IMG/VR virus record: IMGVR_UViG_3300044957_001200 | Span: 1-44,825 of that record | Reading direction: 5' to 3' (one strand) | DNA length: 44,825 nt | From: a virus | Part shown: positions 8,254 through 19,300 of the stretch, piece after piece | Layout of the letters: each line of letters opens with the position of its first letter | Numbering within the stretch: the stretch's first letter is position 1 | Notes under the pieces: generated by a model | What the model was told of the DNA's origin: nothing | Database searches by the model: none | What the model saw: the letters and a program-made list of their open reading frames with translations, nothing else | Made by a program: the position numbers and the translations under genes

Positions 8254-8870
8254 TGAGATTAAAATTAAATAAAAACCAATTGTCTAAATCAATCTCAAAT
8301 AATCCAAGAGTAGTTAAGATTATTCGTGAACAAGTAAAAGATCTTGTTGAAGAATATGTAGAGAAAAATAAGCAGCAAATGATAAATGAATTTGAAAATC
8401 ATCCTGTTACCAAAGAAATTGAGGCGGGGCCAGAAGCTTCCAATATTTCTAATACTCTTGGCGGTGAAGGCAATCTTTTTAGTTATATTGGTTTTAATGA
8501 TGGGAGTAATCCAACTGAAATCATAAAAGATATTCTTGCTAATGATGTTAGAGTAGACAATAAGCCAACTATTACTGCTACTGGCAAAGATTTAAAAATA
8601 AGTTTTCCAATATCTGGGCCAACATTAAATGAGATAGAATCTGTTACGCCTATGCCATTTGAAGGAGGTCGTAGTTGGGTTAGAGGTATAGAAAAAGGTA
8701 TATCTGGTTTTAGCTATTATATATTTAAAAAATATCTTAAAGGAAGTCGTTCTGGAACAGGGCTTCAAACAGAATCTGAAATTAGACCTGGCTCATTTAA
8801 GCCAACATCATATATGTCAACTATTTTAAAGAAATTTTATTCAAAGGTTAACGCTAAGTTTAATGTATGA
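8253..8870 (+). CDS. Putative tail completion / HK97 gp10-like protein
   Basis: 205 residues. The first 50 residues are a charged helix (KIIREQVKDLVEEYVEKN). The next segment holds NTLGGEGNLFSYIGF, then a beta-rich part and a basic C-terminal helix (SYMSTILKKFYSKVNAKF). Size, the helix-loop-beta order and the place two genes before the tail tube fit tail completion proteins of the HK97 gp10 class. The similarity is weak by eye, so an unclassified neck protein remains possible. It overlaps the next gene by four bases. Confidence 0.4.
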   Translation: MRLKLNKNQLSKSISNNPRVVKIIREQVKDLVEEYVEKNKQQMINEFENHPVTKEIEAGPEASNISNTLGGEGNLFSYIGFNDGSNPTEIIKDILANDVRVDNKPTITATGKDLKISFPISGPTLNEIESVTPMPFEGGRSWVRGIEKGISGFSYYIFKKYLKGSRSGTGLQTESEIRPGSFKPTSYMSTILKKFYSKVNAKFNV

Positions 8871-9718
8871 AACCACAATTTGAAAATGTTTTAATGAGCA
8901 GCATGATTCTTTGGTTTGATCATACATTGGTCAAAAAAGGTGAAGCATTTTCTAATCATGTCAGTAATTTTTATCCTATTACAAATATATATAATGGTTA
9001 TTATACTTATGGTGCACCATTTAGAAATCTAGTAAGAGATGAATCTATAATTGAATCTAATATTATAAGTGGAGTTTATATTAATAATACATTTATTACT
9101 ACTGGTCAAAGTGGTCTTGTGGCTATAAATGCAGATCAAGGACAATTATATTTTGATAGCGATCAATCATCTCATACAATAAGTGGAGCATATGCTGTTA
9201 AAGACTATGGCGTATATCTTACTAATGAAAATGAAGAAAAGATTTTATTTGAAACTAAATTTAATTTAAATCCAAAAACTATAGAAAGCCCCACAGGATT
9301 ACCAATTAATGCCCAAACTTATCCTGCAATATATCTTAAAAATAATGGTGGCAACAATGAGCCCCTTGCTTTTGGTGGTTTAGATAGCACCAACATTAAT
9401 GTAAGAGCTATAGTAATATCAGACTCTATATTTAGTATGGATGCAGTAACTAGCATATTTAAAGATGTGGTCCGTACATATATCCCTCTTATTCAGCCAA
9501 ATGAAATGCCCTTTAATAGCTTAAATGGCTTAAAATCTGGCTATAATTATGATCTTTTAACCACAGGCAGAGCTGGTAGCTCTAATAGCGTATATATAAA
9601 AAATATATATATTAGCAAAAATGTGGCTAATAGAAGTCAATATCAAGATCTTAACCCAGATGCAATATCATCTTTTATTGATTTTGAGCTTGAAATATAT
9701 AGATACCCAAGATCATAA
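8867..9718 (+). CDS. Virion protein of unknown function before the tail tube gene (tail terminator position)
   Basis: 283 residues, beta-rich, with many Asn, Ser and Tyr and no cysteine. I do not recognise a family. It begins with an ATG overlapping the preceding stop and is followed by a 64-base gap carrying a promoter-like motif for the tail tube gene. The position, last of the neck block and immediately before the tube gene, is where tail terminator genes often lie, but it is longer than a typical terminator. Repeated strands with ISG and TTG turns resemble the beta-sandwich proteins near 37523-40168, so a tube- or tip-associated structural role is also possible. Confidence 0.45.
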   Translation: MKPQFENVLMSSMILWFDHTLVKKGEAFSNHVSNFYPITNIYNGYYTYGAPFRNLVRDESIIESNIISGVYINNTFITTGQSGLVAINADQGQLYFDSDQSSHTISGAYAVKDYGVYLTNENEEKILFETKFNLNPKTIESPTGLPINAQTYPAIYLKNNGGNNEPLAFGGLDSTNINVRAIVISDSIFSMDAVTSIFKDVVRTYIPLIQPNEMPFNSLNGLKSGYNYDLLTTGRAGSSNSVYIKNIYISKNVANRSQYQDLNPDAISSFIDFELEIYRYPRS

Positions 9719-9749
9719 ATAAAAAATAAGTATAAATATCAAAAAATAA

Positions 9750-9757
9750 GTGTAATT
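9750..9757 (+). promoter_or_regulatory. Putative phage promoter motif GTGTAATT (tail tube gene)
   Basis: GTGTAATT begins 33 bases before the ATG at 9783, with a good Shine-Dalgarno sequence (AGGAG) between. A tandem copy of the flanking text lies 20 bases upstream (AAAAAATAAGTATAAATA), and TATAAATA at 9731-9738 equals the T4 late promoter consensus. Either element could direct high expression of this gene. Confidence 0.5.
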
Positions 9758-9782
9758 AAAGTAGATATAGGAGAATTTTAAT

Positions 9783-10886
9783 ATGGCAAGAAATAGAATC
9801 ATTTATCAATCTGAAGCCCTTTATGCAGGACCAAGTCCAGCAACGGGCAATCATTTTACAGATCAAGAAAATTTGAGTGGCAATTTAGTTAAACAATTAC
9901 ATCGTGTTCAAAGCGCTAATTATAGTTTTAATATTGCTCGTCAAGACGTTAATCAATTTGGTGAGCTAGCAGCTATTGATCGAGTGATCCTAGAATCCCC
10001 AACAGTTTCTCTTGATTTTAGTTACCTACTAAATAGTTTAGCAAACGAAGAGGAACTTGGTTTCGCTCCGCTAGATGGCACTTCTTCTTGTATTTCTGGT
10101 ATCTTAAACAAAACTCAAGACGAAAGAAATTATTTTATTCGTACAGTAAGTGAAGGCGTAGATGCTCTAGGAGTTGCTACTGGCGCAGCTAATCAAAGCG
10201 TTATCGGTATTGGCAACGGATTTATTAGTTCTTATTCTACAGAAGGTTCTGTTGGTAATTTCCCAACAGTCACAGTTAATATAGAAGCTCTTAATATGGC
10301 TTTTGACGCAGGAACTACGGGCAATCATGTTCCAGCAGTTAACCCAACAGATGGTTCTAAGATTACTGGCGTTAAATATGCTTTACCAACCGTTGTAAGT
10401 TCAATTGGTGCTGATAGCGTTAGTGCTCTTCGTCCAGGAGATATTACTCTTGATCTAGGAGCATTTGCAACTGATGATGACGGTGGTGCAAAAATTAGCG
10501 ACGCCAAGATTCAAAGCTATACATTAAGCTTTGATCTTGCTCGTGAACCCCTCCAGAAGTTAGGCAGCAAATTCGCATTTGCTCGCGAAATCACATTCCC
10601 AGTAACCGTAATATTATCTGTTGACGCATTACTTGGTGATTTAACTACAGGAAATCTATCAGATATCGTTACATCAGATAAGAATTACGATTTGAGTGTT
10701 TCCCTCAAGAATCCAACTGATTCTACAGTTGCAGCAAAATACACTCTTAAACGAGCTAAACTTGATAGTCAAGAATTTAGCAGTTCTATCGGTGATAACA
10801 AATTGGTAACATTAACATTCTCTTCTCAAATTGGCGGTCCAAATCAAAATGATCGTGGATTGTTCATGAGCGGAGTTAAAGATTAA
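9783..10886 (+). CDS. Probable major tail tube protein
   Basis: 367 residues, beta-rich, Ala/Gly/Ser-rich, without cysteine clusters or membrane segments. The N-half has ANYSFNIARQDVNQFGELAA and then LDFSYLLNSLAN. The C-half repeats the same pattern with IQSYTLSFDLAREPLQKLG, ending in strands and LTFSSQIGG. Two such halves match the tandem tube-like fold that I also see in the plus-strand proteins at 37523, 38365 and 39197. A promoter-like motif, an AGGAG ribosome site and a strong terminator make this a single-gene transcription unit, as expected for a very abundant protein. Codon use also shifts toward C-ending codons compared with its neighbours. It would form the hexameric rings around the TMP. 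Confidence 0.7.
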   Translation: MARNRIIYQSEALYAGPSPATGNHFTDQENLSGNLVKQLHRVQSANYSFNIARQDVNQFGELAAIDRVILESPTVSLDFSYLLNSLANEEELGFAPLDGTSSCISGILNKTQDERNYFIRTVSEGVDALGVATGAANQSVIGIGNGFISSYSTEGSVGNFPTVTVNIEALNMAFDAGTTGNHVPAVNPTDGSKITGVKYALPTVVSSIGADSVSALRPGDITLDLGAFATDDDGGAKISDAKIQSYTLSFDLAREPLQKLGSKFAFAREITFPVTVILSVDALLGDLTTGNLSDIVTSDKNYDLSVSLKNPTDSTVAAKYTLKRAKLDSQEFSSSIGDNKLVTLTFSSQIGGPNQNDRGLFMSGVKD

Positions 10887-10913
10887 TATATAGATAGATA
10901 AATAATTAGACTT

Positions 10914-10950
10914 AATACCCCGTCAAGGTAACTTGGCGGGGTATTTTTTT
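10914..10950 (+). terminator. Strong Rho-independent terminator after the tail tube gene
   Basis: A 13-bp stem (10915-10927 with 10932-10944, one G-T wobble) closes a GTAA tetraloop and runs into seven T residues (10944-10950). The stem core is CCCCG/CGGGG. It lies 28 bases after the tail tube stop and just before the next promoter-like motif. Confidence 0.95.
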
Positions 10951-10951
10951 A

Positions 10952-10958
10952 GTGTAAT
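10952..10958 (+). promoter_or_regulatory. Putative phage promoter motif GTGTAAT
   Basis: The motif starts directly after the terminator T-run and 33 bases before the ATG at 10985, the same distance as at 9783 and 38365. The spacer carries two AAGG-type ribosome sites. A promoter is needed here because the terminator should stop upstream transcription. Confidence 0.55.
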
Positions 10959-10984
10959 ATAAGGTAAGGAAAAAGGTAAATATT

Positions 10985-11215
10985 ATGGAAAAAGGTGACC
11001 CAAAATTAAGGGAATACGTGCTATTCCAATTTCGTAGAAAAATAACAAATTTATATAAACATTGTTTATTTATTCTTGAAGATGCTGTAAATTCTCAATA
11101 TAATATGGATAATGAATCATATCAAAAATATCGTAAAAGAATACTCGATCACGGAAACGATACGATTCGTGAAATAGAAGAAGAATTAGAAAAATTTGAT
11201 TTTAATTTAAAATGA
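10985..11215 (+). CDS. Small helical protein of unknown function
   Basis: 76 residues, almost wholly helical and charged, with one Cys, ending in an acidic coiled-coil-like segment (REIEEELEKFDFN). No family is recognised. It is the first gene after the tail tube terminator and shares an ATGA stop-start overlap with the next gene, so it belongs to the operon leading to the TMP. The ribosome site is AAGGAAAAAGG. Its position suggests a tail assembly or regulatory accessory protein; it could also be unrelated to the virion. Confidence 0.6.
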   Translation: MEKGDPKLREYVLFQFRRKITNLYKHCLFILEDAVNSQYNMDNESYQKYRKRILDHGNDTIREIEEELEKFDFNLK

Positions 11216-11487
11216 AAAAAATGATTTTTAAATATTCAGAAGAAGCTGTTATTCGTAATAATCTTGAATTACAAACTATTCAAAGATCTCTTAAAGAATA
11301 TGGAGTATTAAAACCTACATTTGAAGTTGTAACAAATCCAAATTTTTTAAGTAAAAATTATGATAGATGGCATAAGGATAAACAAAATAAATTTATATCT
11401 TTGCTAGGAGGCAGAGTGCAATTTAAAAAAATAAAAAAATATATAGAATCAATTGAAAGGAATAAGGAATATGAAAAAGCTATTTGA
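11212..11487 (+). CDS. Small basic protein of unknown function
   Basis: 91 residues, rich in Lys, Asn and Ile, with predicted helices at both ends and a short aromatic centre (NYDRWHKDKQNKF). No motif or membrane segment is recognised. Translation is coupled to the preceding gene through ATGA, and its last 17 bases overlap the ATG of the next gene at 11471. A tail assembly accessory role is only an inference from the operon. Confidence 0.6.
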   Translation: MKKMIFKYSEEAVIRNNLELQTIQRSLKEYGVLKPTFEVVTNPNFLSKNYDRWHKDKQNKFISLLGGRVQFKKIKKYIESIERNKEYEKAI

Positions 11488-12268
11488 ATTTATGGTACCA
11501 AAAGAAGTTGAGATTGAAGAAATTGAGACTTCTAAAAATGAAAAAGGTGAAGAAGTAAAAACTACTAAAAAGGTTAAAAAGAAAGAGCAAGTTAAGGTTT
11601 TTCTTCGTAAACCAACACGCGCGCTTTTTGATGAAGCAGAATTATTTTATGGAGTTCGCTTATCAGAAGGAATTAAAGCTGGCTTGTTAACTAGAGCTTT
11701 ACTATCTAAAAGGTTTACAAATGATGGTGGAGTACTTAGCGAAGAAGAAAAAAATGTATACGCCACACTTTATGTAGCTTTATTTGAAAGACAAAATGAA
11801 TTTCAAAAGCTTAGCATTAAAGACGAATCTGAAAGAACAGAACAAGAAAAAATAAGATATAAAGAAGTCGTAGGAGAATTAACTGAGTTAAGGACTCAAA
11901 TTCAAGACTTTGAAACAGCTCAAGCAAGTCTTTTCGATCAAACAGCAGAAAATAGAGCAAGAAACAAAACCATCTTATGGTGGGTACTACAATTAGCTTA
12001 TGCTTTTGATGAAAAGGGAAGAGAATATCCTTTTTTTGGAGAAGGAGATTATTATTCAAAGATTAAAGTTTACGATAATATCGAAGAAAATGGAACGGAT
12101 TTTGAAAATCTTGTATGTCGTAAATTAGCTTATTTCGTAAGCTTTTGGTACGTGGGTCGCGCATCTTCTCAAGAAGAATTTGAAAAACTTGCTGCAGCTA
12201 CGTTAGAAGTAGATGAACCTCTAGTAGAATCAAAAGGCGAAATAAAGATTACAGATAAGAATGAATGA
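11471..12268 (+). CDS. Putative tail assembly chaperone (gpG-like position)
   Basis: 265 residues when started at the ATG at 11471, which has a clear AAGGAATAAGGA ribosome site; an upstream TTG at 11453 is less likely. Residues 10-40 are a Lys/Glu-rich linker (EEVKTTKKVKKKEQVKV). A folded helical region follows, with FLRKPTRALFDEAELFYG, coiled-coil-like Glu/Gln helices, and a C-terminal part with Trp and Tyr residues and LAYFVSFWYVG. Soluble helical proteins at this position, between tail tube and TMP, are usually chaperones that hold the TMP during assembly. The stop overlaps the next start (ATGA). The usual programmed frameshift is not visible, because the next frame is closed immediately upstream. 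Confidence 0.5.
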   Translation: MKKLFEFMVPKEVEIEEIETSKNEKGEEVKTTKKVKKKEQVKVFLRKPTRALFDEAELFYGVRLSEGIKAGLLTRALLSKRFTNDGGVLSEEEKNVYATLYVALFERQNEFQKLSIKDESERTEQEKIRYKEVVGELTELRTQIQDFETAQASLFDQTAENRARNKTILWWVLQLAYAFDEKGREYPFFGEGDYYSKIKVYDNIEENGTDFENLVCRKLAYFVSFWYVGRASSQEEFEKLAAATLEVDEPLVESKGEIKITDKNE

Positions 12269-13275
12269 TAGATCCAAACCTAAAGATTATTTTTTCTGAA
12301 ATAATCAAAGGATATTCTAAAAAGAATATCGAAGGTATTGGGACTTTATTTTTTAAGCATATAAATAATCAAGATTCTGCTGATATTGATATATATCATG
12401 AGCAATTTTTTGAAAAAGCGAAAAGCATGGGTTTGCCTACAGCTAAACAACAAGAAGAATATTTAATAAAAGAAGGATTATGGTCTGAAGATAAAAATAA
12501 AAAAATTATAGAATTAGATAAATTTATATCAAATTTAAAAACGACTAAAAGTAAACTATTTCTTAAAGCTCAAATTGATCAAATTAACACCGAGATTGAT
12601 AAAAATGATGCAGAATTAAAAGCTCTAAAATATGAAAAGAAAGATCTTATAGGATATACTGTAGAAGAATATGCTGCAAAAAAAATAAATGAATACTACA
12701 TGTATGTTTCTTTATTTGAAGATGAAAAGCTTCAAAATAGATTCTTTAAAAAAGAAGATTATGATGAATTAGACAATAAAGATATAGTTTTATTAATTAG
12801 AAGTTATAACGAAGTTAATGATAAATTTAATGATAGAAATTTAAAAAGAATTAGTTTAGCTGGATATTTCTCTAATATATTTTATCTTAGCAATGATGAT
12901 CCATATATTTTCTATGGAAAACCGCTAGTTGAGTTAAGTTTTTATCAAATAGAATTATTTAGTTATGGCAAATATTTTAAAAGTATTATTAGCAATGCAA
13001 AAACAAAACCACCATCATATCTAATGGCTGATCCAGAAGGTCTAATAGAATGGTTTGAAGGAAGCAAAAATGTTGAAAATGTTCTTAATAAGAATAGCAA
13101 ATTAACTCAAAAAGATAACATCGCTTCGTCTATTGTAGGAGCTACAGAAGAAGATCTTAAACGTTTGGGTATTAAAAATGAAGACAAATCTACAGATATT
13201 AATTTAGCTAAAGAAGCATCTAAAAAGGGTGGCAAATTAGATATGCAAGACCTTATTAAATTGCATGGATTATAA
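12265..13275 (+). CDS. Putative tail assembly chaperone / TMP partner, unknown family
   Basis: 336 residues, helical and highly charged. Residues 75-130 form a coiled coil (KKIIELDKFISNLKTTKSK, then ELKALKYEKKDL), preceded by EEYLIKEGLWSEDKNKKI. The C-terminus is Lys/Asp-rich and probably flexible. It is translationally coupled to the previous gene by ATGA and is the last gene before the TMP, where the second (T-like) chaperone of long-tailed phages lies. It would keep the very large hydrophobic TMP soluble and recruit tube subunits. The family is not recognised; the role rests on gene order and helical content. Confidence 0.45.
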   Translation: MIDPNLKIIFSEIIKGYSKKNIEGIGTLFFKHINNQDSADIDIYHEQFFEKAKSMGLPTAKQQEEYLIKEGLWSEDKNKKIIELDKFISNLKTTKSKLFLKAQIDQINTEIDKNDAELKALKYEKKDLIGYTVEEYAAKKINEYYMYVSLFEDEKLQNRFFKKEDYDELDNKDIVLLIRSYNEVNDKFNDRNLKRISLAGYFSNIFYLSNDDPYIFYGKPLVELSFYQIELFSYGKYFKSIISNAKTKPPSYLMADPEGLIEWFEGSKNVENVLNKNSKLTQKDNIASSIVGATEEDLKRLGIKNEDKSTDINLAKEASKKGGKLDMQDLIKLHGL

Positions 13276-13316
13276 GAGATAATATTATATACTTGCCTAA
13301 TATTTTTCCAATAAAT

Positions 13317-13324
13317 GTGTAATT
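13317..13324 (+). promoter_or_regulatory. Putative phage promoter motif GTGTAATT (TMP gene)
   Basis: The motif starts 28 bases before the ATG at 13345. The following text (TATAATAGGAAAAAGG) is nearly the same as after the motif at 38332, including the ribosome site, suggesting a duplicated promoter-leader cassette. Confidence 0.5.
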
Positions 13325-13344
13325 TATAATAGGAAAAAGGCATT

Positions 13345-16300
13345 ATGGCTCAAAATATTGGCGAGGCGCAGATTAATTTATCAGTTAATACTTCCCAAAT
13401 GGAAAGGGAAGTTTCAGCTGCGTTAAAAAGACTAGAAAGTAGAGGTTTTAATTTAGGTCAAGGAATTAATTCTAGAGCTTTTACTCAACCTCTGGGTCGT
13501 ATTACTGGGGCAGCAAATGAGTTCCAAAAGTCATTGGACGCTTCAAATGCTCGTGTTATTGCATTCGGTGCATCTGCAGGAGCTATTTACAATGTTCAAA
13601 GAGCCTTCACAGCTTTAATATCTAGCACTATAGAAGTTCAAAAATCTTTAACAGATATTAATGTCATATTAAATGCTGGCACAAAAACATTAAGCCAATT
13701 TGGAGATCAATTATTTGAAATAGCTAAAAACAGTGGTCAAACATTTGCTACAGTAGCCACAGCAGCTGGAGAACTTGCTCGTCAGGGTTTAACTTTAGAA
13801 CAAACATTAAAGAGAACAAGCGATGCATTAATTTTAGCTCGTCTTTCTGGTTTAGATGCAGCTTCAAGCGTAGAAGCTTTAACAGCTTCAATAAATTCTT
13901 TTAATAATTCAGCTTTAGATTCTACTCAAATTGTAAATAAATTAGCTAGCGTTGATGCTGCATTTGCAGTAAGTTCTGCAGATCTTGCTGAAGCCTTAAA
14001 ACGAGTTGGTAGTTCAGCGCAAGATGTAGGAGTTAGTTTCGATGAATTATTAGCTATTGTTGCTAGCGTTAATCAAACTACCGCGCGAGGTGGAGCAGTT
14101 ATCGGTAACTCATTAAAAACTATTTTTACTAGAGTTCAAAGAACTGATGTATTAGATCAACTAGAAGGTTTAGGTATTGCTGTTAGAGATCTGCAAGGAA
14201 ATACAGCTCCAGCGATTCAAATTTTAACCGGTCTTGCTACTAAATTCGATCAATTAGGAGCAGCTCAAAAAGCTCAAATTGCAGAGTTGGTCGGCGGCGT
14301 ATTTCAAATTAACGTATTAAAAGCTGCATTAGGAGATTTAAGTAAAGAATATTCAATTTATGGAAATGCTTTAAAAACAGCTACAAATGCGGGTGATGAG
14401 GCTATTAGAAGAAATGAAGAATTAAATAAAACTTTAGCGGCTCTATTAAATAAAACTTTTGCAAATCTTACTAAGGTTGGAAGTGAAATCGGCGCTTTAT
14501 CATTTCAACCAGCCATAGAAAAAGTTTTAGGAGGATTAAATACGGCTTTAGAATCATTTGATGTTAAGGGAGATAGCATAGGAAGTAAAATAGGAAAAGG
14601 AATTTTTGATGGTATTGGATCTTTTATCTCTGGTCCAGGATTAGCTTTATTAATTGGAGTATTTGGAAAGATTTTTCTTAATCTTGCTAAATTTACTACT
14701 GACGCAGTTAAAACCGTATTAGGCTTAAATAGAGAAGCTCAAGCTCAAGCCCAGATACAAGAAAGAATAAACGCTATTTTATCTCAAAATCCGGCTTTAG
14801 TTCAAAATATTTTAAATAAACAAGTATCTCTTTTGCAGGTAGAAAAAGATATTCTCACTGTAATACAAGCTCAAACTCAAGCTCGCCAACAATCTACCGC
14901 AATAGCTGCGACACTTTCTCGTGGTTTAATGTCTCGTGGAGTAACATCTGAAAAAGGCGTTATTAGAGCAAAAAGCCAAGGTTTTATTCCTAATTTTAGC
15001 GCAAATAAAGAAATAATGGGAGCAATAGCTGGCGGTTATATGCCAGGAAAAATTCGTTCTATGAATATCCCTAATTATGGAAGAGTTACTTATAATAGCG
15101 CTGAAGAAGTAAAAAAATTCGAAGGATTAAAACAGCCTGGAATTATGCCTCCAGAAAGTAGCGAAGCTGGCAAGAATTATAAACAAAAATTTAAAGATAA
15201 ATATGGAATTGATCCTTATGCTAGTAGCGGATTTATTCCTAATTTTGCAGGTAGACCAACTACTCAAGCTCAAACAGACATAATGATAAAAAAAGGATAT
15301 GTAAAAGCTAGTGGTAATGAATTAAAACAATATTTAGATACAAAAGAAGGCAAAATAGAAGGGGCAAAATTAGGAGTTGTACCACTATATGGATCATATT
15401 GGGTGCCAGAATCAAAATATAATAAATTAGTTTTTAATTCTAAAAAATATTTAGAAGATACCGCAGCAAAAAAAGGAAGACTATATGAAAAAGGTGGAGG
15501 TAAAATAAGAGATTATGTATTGGTATATCCTGGATTTAGTAATGCAGATATGTCTTTTCCAACTATAGGCAAATCTAAAGATGGTAAACAAGTTGGTTTT
15601 TATGCAGTTCCATTTCCAGGGGAATTAAAAAGTAAAAAAAATTCAATTATAGGTCCAGGTATTTATGGAAATGCAATTAATGCTTTAGTAGATTCGTCTT
15701 CTAACTTTTTAACTGGTTTAGCGGGAGTTAATCCAGAGATTATTAAAAAAGCGCAATTTAAAAGATATTTAAAAAGTAACATATCTCAAGATCAAATTGG
15801 TACAATAGTTGGTAACGCTTTTGAAGGAGGAATTTTAGCTGCGTTAAATATAGTTCCATCTGATCGTACTCGTGTTTTAGATTTAACTAGTAAAGAATTA
15901 CAGCAGCTAGGAAAAACTTTTAAAAATCCAGTATTAGATAATGAGAAATGGAAAGGAGGAGATTTTAAAAATTCTCTTTCCCTTGACAATAGAAATAGCA
16001 TGGCTGAAAAAATTATTACTAACAGCATGGAAAAAGCTCTTGGATTTATACCTAATTTTTCTCCATTAAAAAGAGCTTTTGAAACAGAAAAAAATCTTGG
16101 TGGTCAGCCTACTTTAGATTATAAAGAAGGACTTGGATTATATGTCAGAGATAGAGCAACTCAACCAAATTTCGCAGCAGTAATGAAAGACCATCCAGAG
16201 GGATTACAGAAAGCAATTAAAAACTCCAAAAATATGCAAGGTTTAGTATCAAATGGATTTGTGCCTAATTTTGCTCCAGCCGGTTTTGATCCAATGACTT

Positions 16301-19300
16301 TATTTTTTACAATGCAAAGTTTTATGGGAATGGGCCAGAATACTATGGATCAAGCTGTAATGCAAGAAGAAAGAAATAAATTGGCTAGAATTTTAAAAGA
16401 AAGAAGAGCTGCTCAACAATTATTAGCTCAAGCAGAAAAAGCAGAAGTTAAAGATCAAAAATTAATTACAACGCTTACTCAAGAGAAAGCAGAATTTGAA
16501 GCAGCAGAAAGTCGTCAAAGAGCTTCTATGGAAAATCAAATGGGCGTATTTGCGAGAAATCCTAGAGGTCGAATTGTTGGTGGAATAGGCGGAGCAGCAG
16601 GAAGATTTATGGGGAGATATGGAACAGGAATAGCGTTAGCTGCGCCATTACTTTCTGGCGTAGCTAGCGAATTTGTTGGAGATGATGTTACTCGTGGAGG
16701 TAGAGCAACTAAAGCTGGAGTAACAGGTCTAGGTACGGTAGCTTCTTATGCTGGAATAGGAGCAATGGTAGGAAGTGCTATACCAGGTTTAGGCACAGGA
16801 GCAGGAGCTATAATCGGTGGCGGGTTAGGAGCAATTTCTGCTGCAACTACCGCGATTAAAGAATTTAATGACATAATGCCAGAATTAAAAAATAGAGCAG
16901 AAAAAGCTCAAGAAAGTTTAAATAATGTAAATTCTGCAACTCAGTTGCTTTCTACATCTTTAGAAACTCTTTCAAGTATCCAAAATAATACAAGTTTGAG
17001 CACGGAACAAAGAGTAAGACTACAAGAAAAAGCAACGGAAGATCTTGCAAGTAGTATAGCAAAATTAAATGAAGCTCTTCCAGGAGCAGGGGCTGAAATC
17101 GAGAATCTTTATCGTAAAGTTGGAGATACCTCCGAATTAAAAACTAAAATTTCAGAACTTCAAGCAGAAGCTCAAAAATCTTCTCAAGCAGTAATATCTG
17201 GCACAAGAGTAGTTTCAAGCTCGAAAAAAATAGAAGATTTGCTTAGCCCAGGAATGTTTAGTCCTTCTCAGTTATTAAGATTATCTCCCAATATTGATTT
17301 GAGAGATTTACAAATTGCAAATGAAAAACAATTAAAACCAACGGAAAGAAGACAATTAAATGAAGACGTAAGGATTGGTGCAGAAAGTGTGGCTGGATTA
17401 TTTAATAATTTAAGTAATACGGAAAGAAATATTCAAAGTTCAAAAATTCAAGAATTAATAAATACTTTTAATTCTAAAGGTCTTTCAGGATTAAAAGATC
17501 TTATATCGGGACTTGTAAAAAATGGAGAAGACGCAGCTTATATTTCGGAAATACTTAATGAAATTAATCCTGATACTTTAGAGAGATATTTTAATAAATG
17601 GTTAGAGCTACAAAAATCTGCAGAAAGAACAGAAAAATTAATAGCAGAAACAAATGCAGCATTTGCTAGAGGAGAAATGCCTATAACAAGAATAGAAGAC
17701 TTACAAAGACAATTCGCTATGCCTGGAGGAATTACTCCTGCCGCTTTAGGAAGAATAGATTTTAATAAGATGGAACAAAATTTAAGTGGTCAAAAAAATC
17801 AGAATTTTGCTGAACAATTTGCTACCGGATATAGAGAGTTGAGTGATTCGTTGGGATACGGAGCAGATAGAATAAAATATCTCAGTGAATATACTCAGCA
17901 AGCAGCAGAGATACAAAAAGATTGGAATAATGGTGCAATATCAACAACTCAAGCTTTTGAAAGATTAAAAATAGCTATAGATAAAATTGAGTTTGAAAAA
18001 AATGCGCCATTTATGTTTTCTGGAGAAAGAGCTCAAGCAAGACAAGACATATTAGAAAAACAATTAAAACAAGGTAATTTTGCAGAAGGGTTAGATCCTC
18101 TTAATTCTTTCTTTGATCGCTTTGGAGATAATGCGGCTACGACTGCAGATAAAATTAATAAATCTTTTGGTAATCTAGCTGAAAATTTACAAACCGGATT
18201 TGAAGACGCTTTTGGAGCATTTGTCGATGGAACAAAAACCGCAGATCAAGCTTTTAAAGATATGTTACTTAGCATATCTCAACAAATTATTAAGGAACAA
18301 TTTAGTATTGGTATGCGTGGTCTTATAGGCGCATTTACAGGTGGAGGTGGATTTGGATCTGCAGGTGGAGGAAATAGTGGTGGATTTTTAGGAGGAATAT
18401 TTAACAGTATATTTGGCGGTGGCAAAGCTAAAGGAGGATTAATTAAAAAATATAGTGGTGGCGGTTATGTAGATGGCGGGAGTGGAGTAAAAGATGACGT
18501 TCCAGCTATGCTTACAGATGGCGAATATGTATTAAGAAAAAGCGCTGTTAATAAATATGGTATAAATGCTCTAAATATGCTTAATCAGGGCGGAATGATA
18601 AAAGGATATGGTGGTGGGGGTGGAATACAAGCAATGGGTATCCGAGGCGCAGATAGAAGCGCTTCAACATTTATTGAAGAATTATTTTTTCCCAGAAATG
18701 ATGTATCAAGTTATTTAAACGATAGATTTTTACAAGCTAATAACAGAATGGTGTTTAGAGGAGGCAAAGGTGGAAAAATGTTAAGTATGCCCATTCCTTT
18801 TACAAAATCTTTACAAGGAGGAATACCAGTTACCGGTAAAGCTTTACATGCTACTCCACATTTTCAACAGGCCGCAGGATATGCAAACAGTGCGCTTGCT
18901 ATGCGATTCCAGAACGTAGCAGGAAAACTATTTTATGTTAGTGGATCAGAAGATAATGTACCATTTGCATCAAAAGCAAAGACGGTTCAAGCTTTTTCAG
19001 GTTTAGAAAAGCGGCTTGTAATGCGTCCTGGTATGGGAGGATCTGTATATTCGCAAGCTATGGGCTTAAAAGTATCTGGAGTAAAATTAGGAGATTATTT
19101 CGATGCAAGAGTTTCAGATAAAGTCCTAAATAATTTACCCTTATATCAAAGACAGCTTACTTCACTTTCACAATATGATGGACTAGAATTAAATGCTATG
19201 GGAGGAAGAAAAGATCGAACATTTTTAGTAATGAGAGATAAAGCTGTAAACATGCCAGCATTTCTTAGAAGACAAATAGATAGAGAAATTAAAGACGCAA

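Noticed and set aside
11453-11470. TTG at 11453 as start of the chaperone-like gene
   Set aside because: The ATG at 11471 has a clear AAGGAATAAGGA ribosome site, while the TTG lacks one.
12200-12270. Programmed frameshift fusing the two chaperone-position genes, as in lambda G-GT
   Set aside because: The frame of the second gene has a stop just upstream of its ATG (12262-12264), so no slip before that can give a fusion; an ATGA coupling explains the pair.
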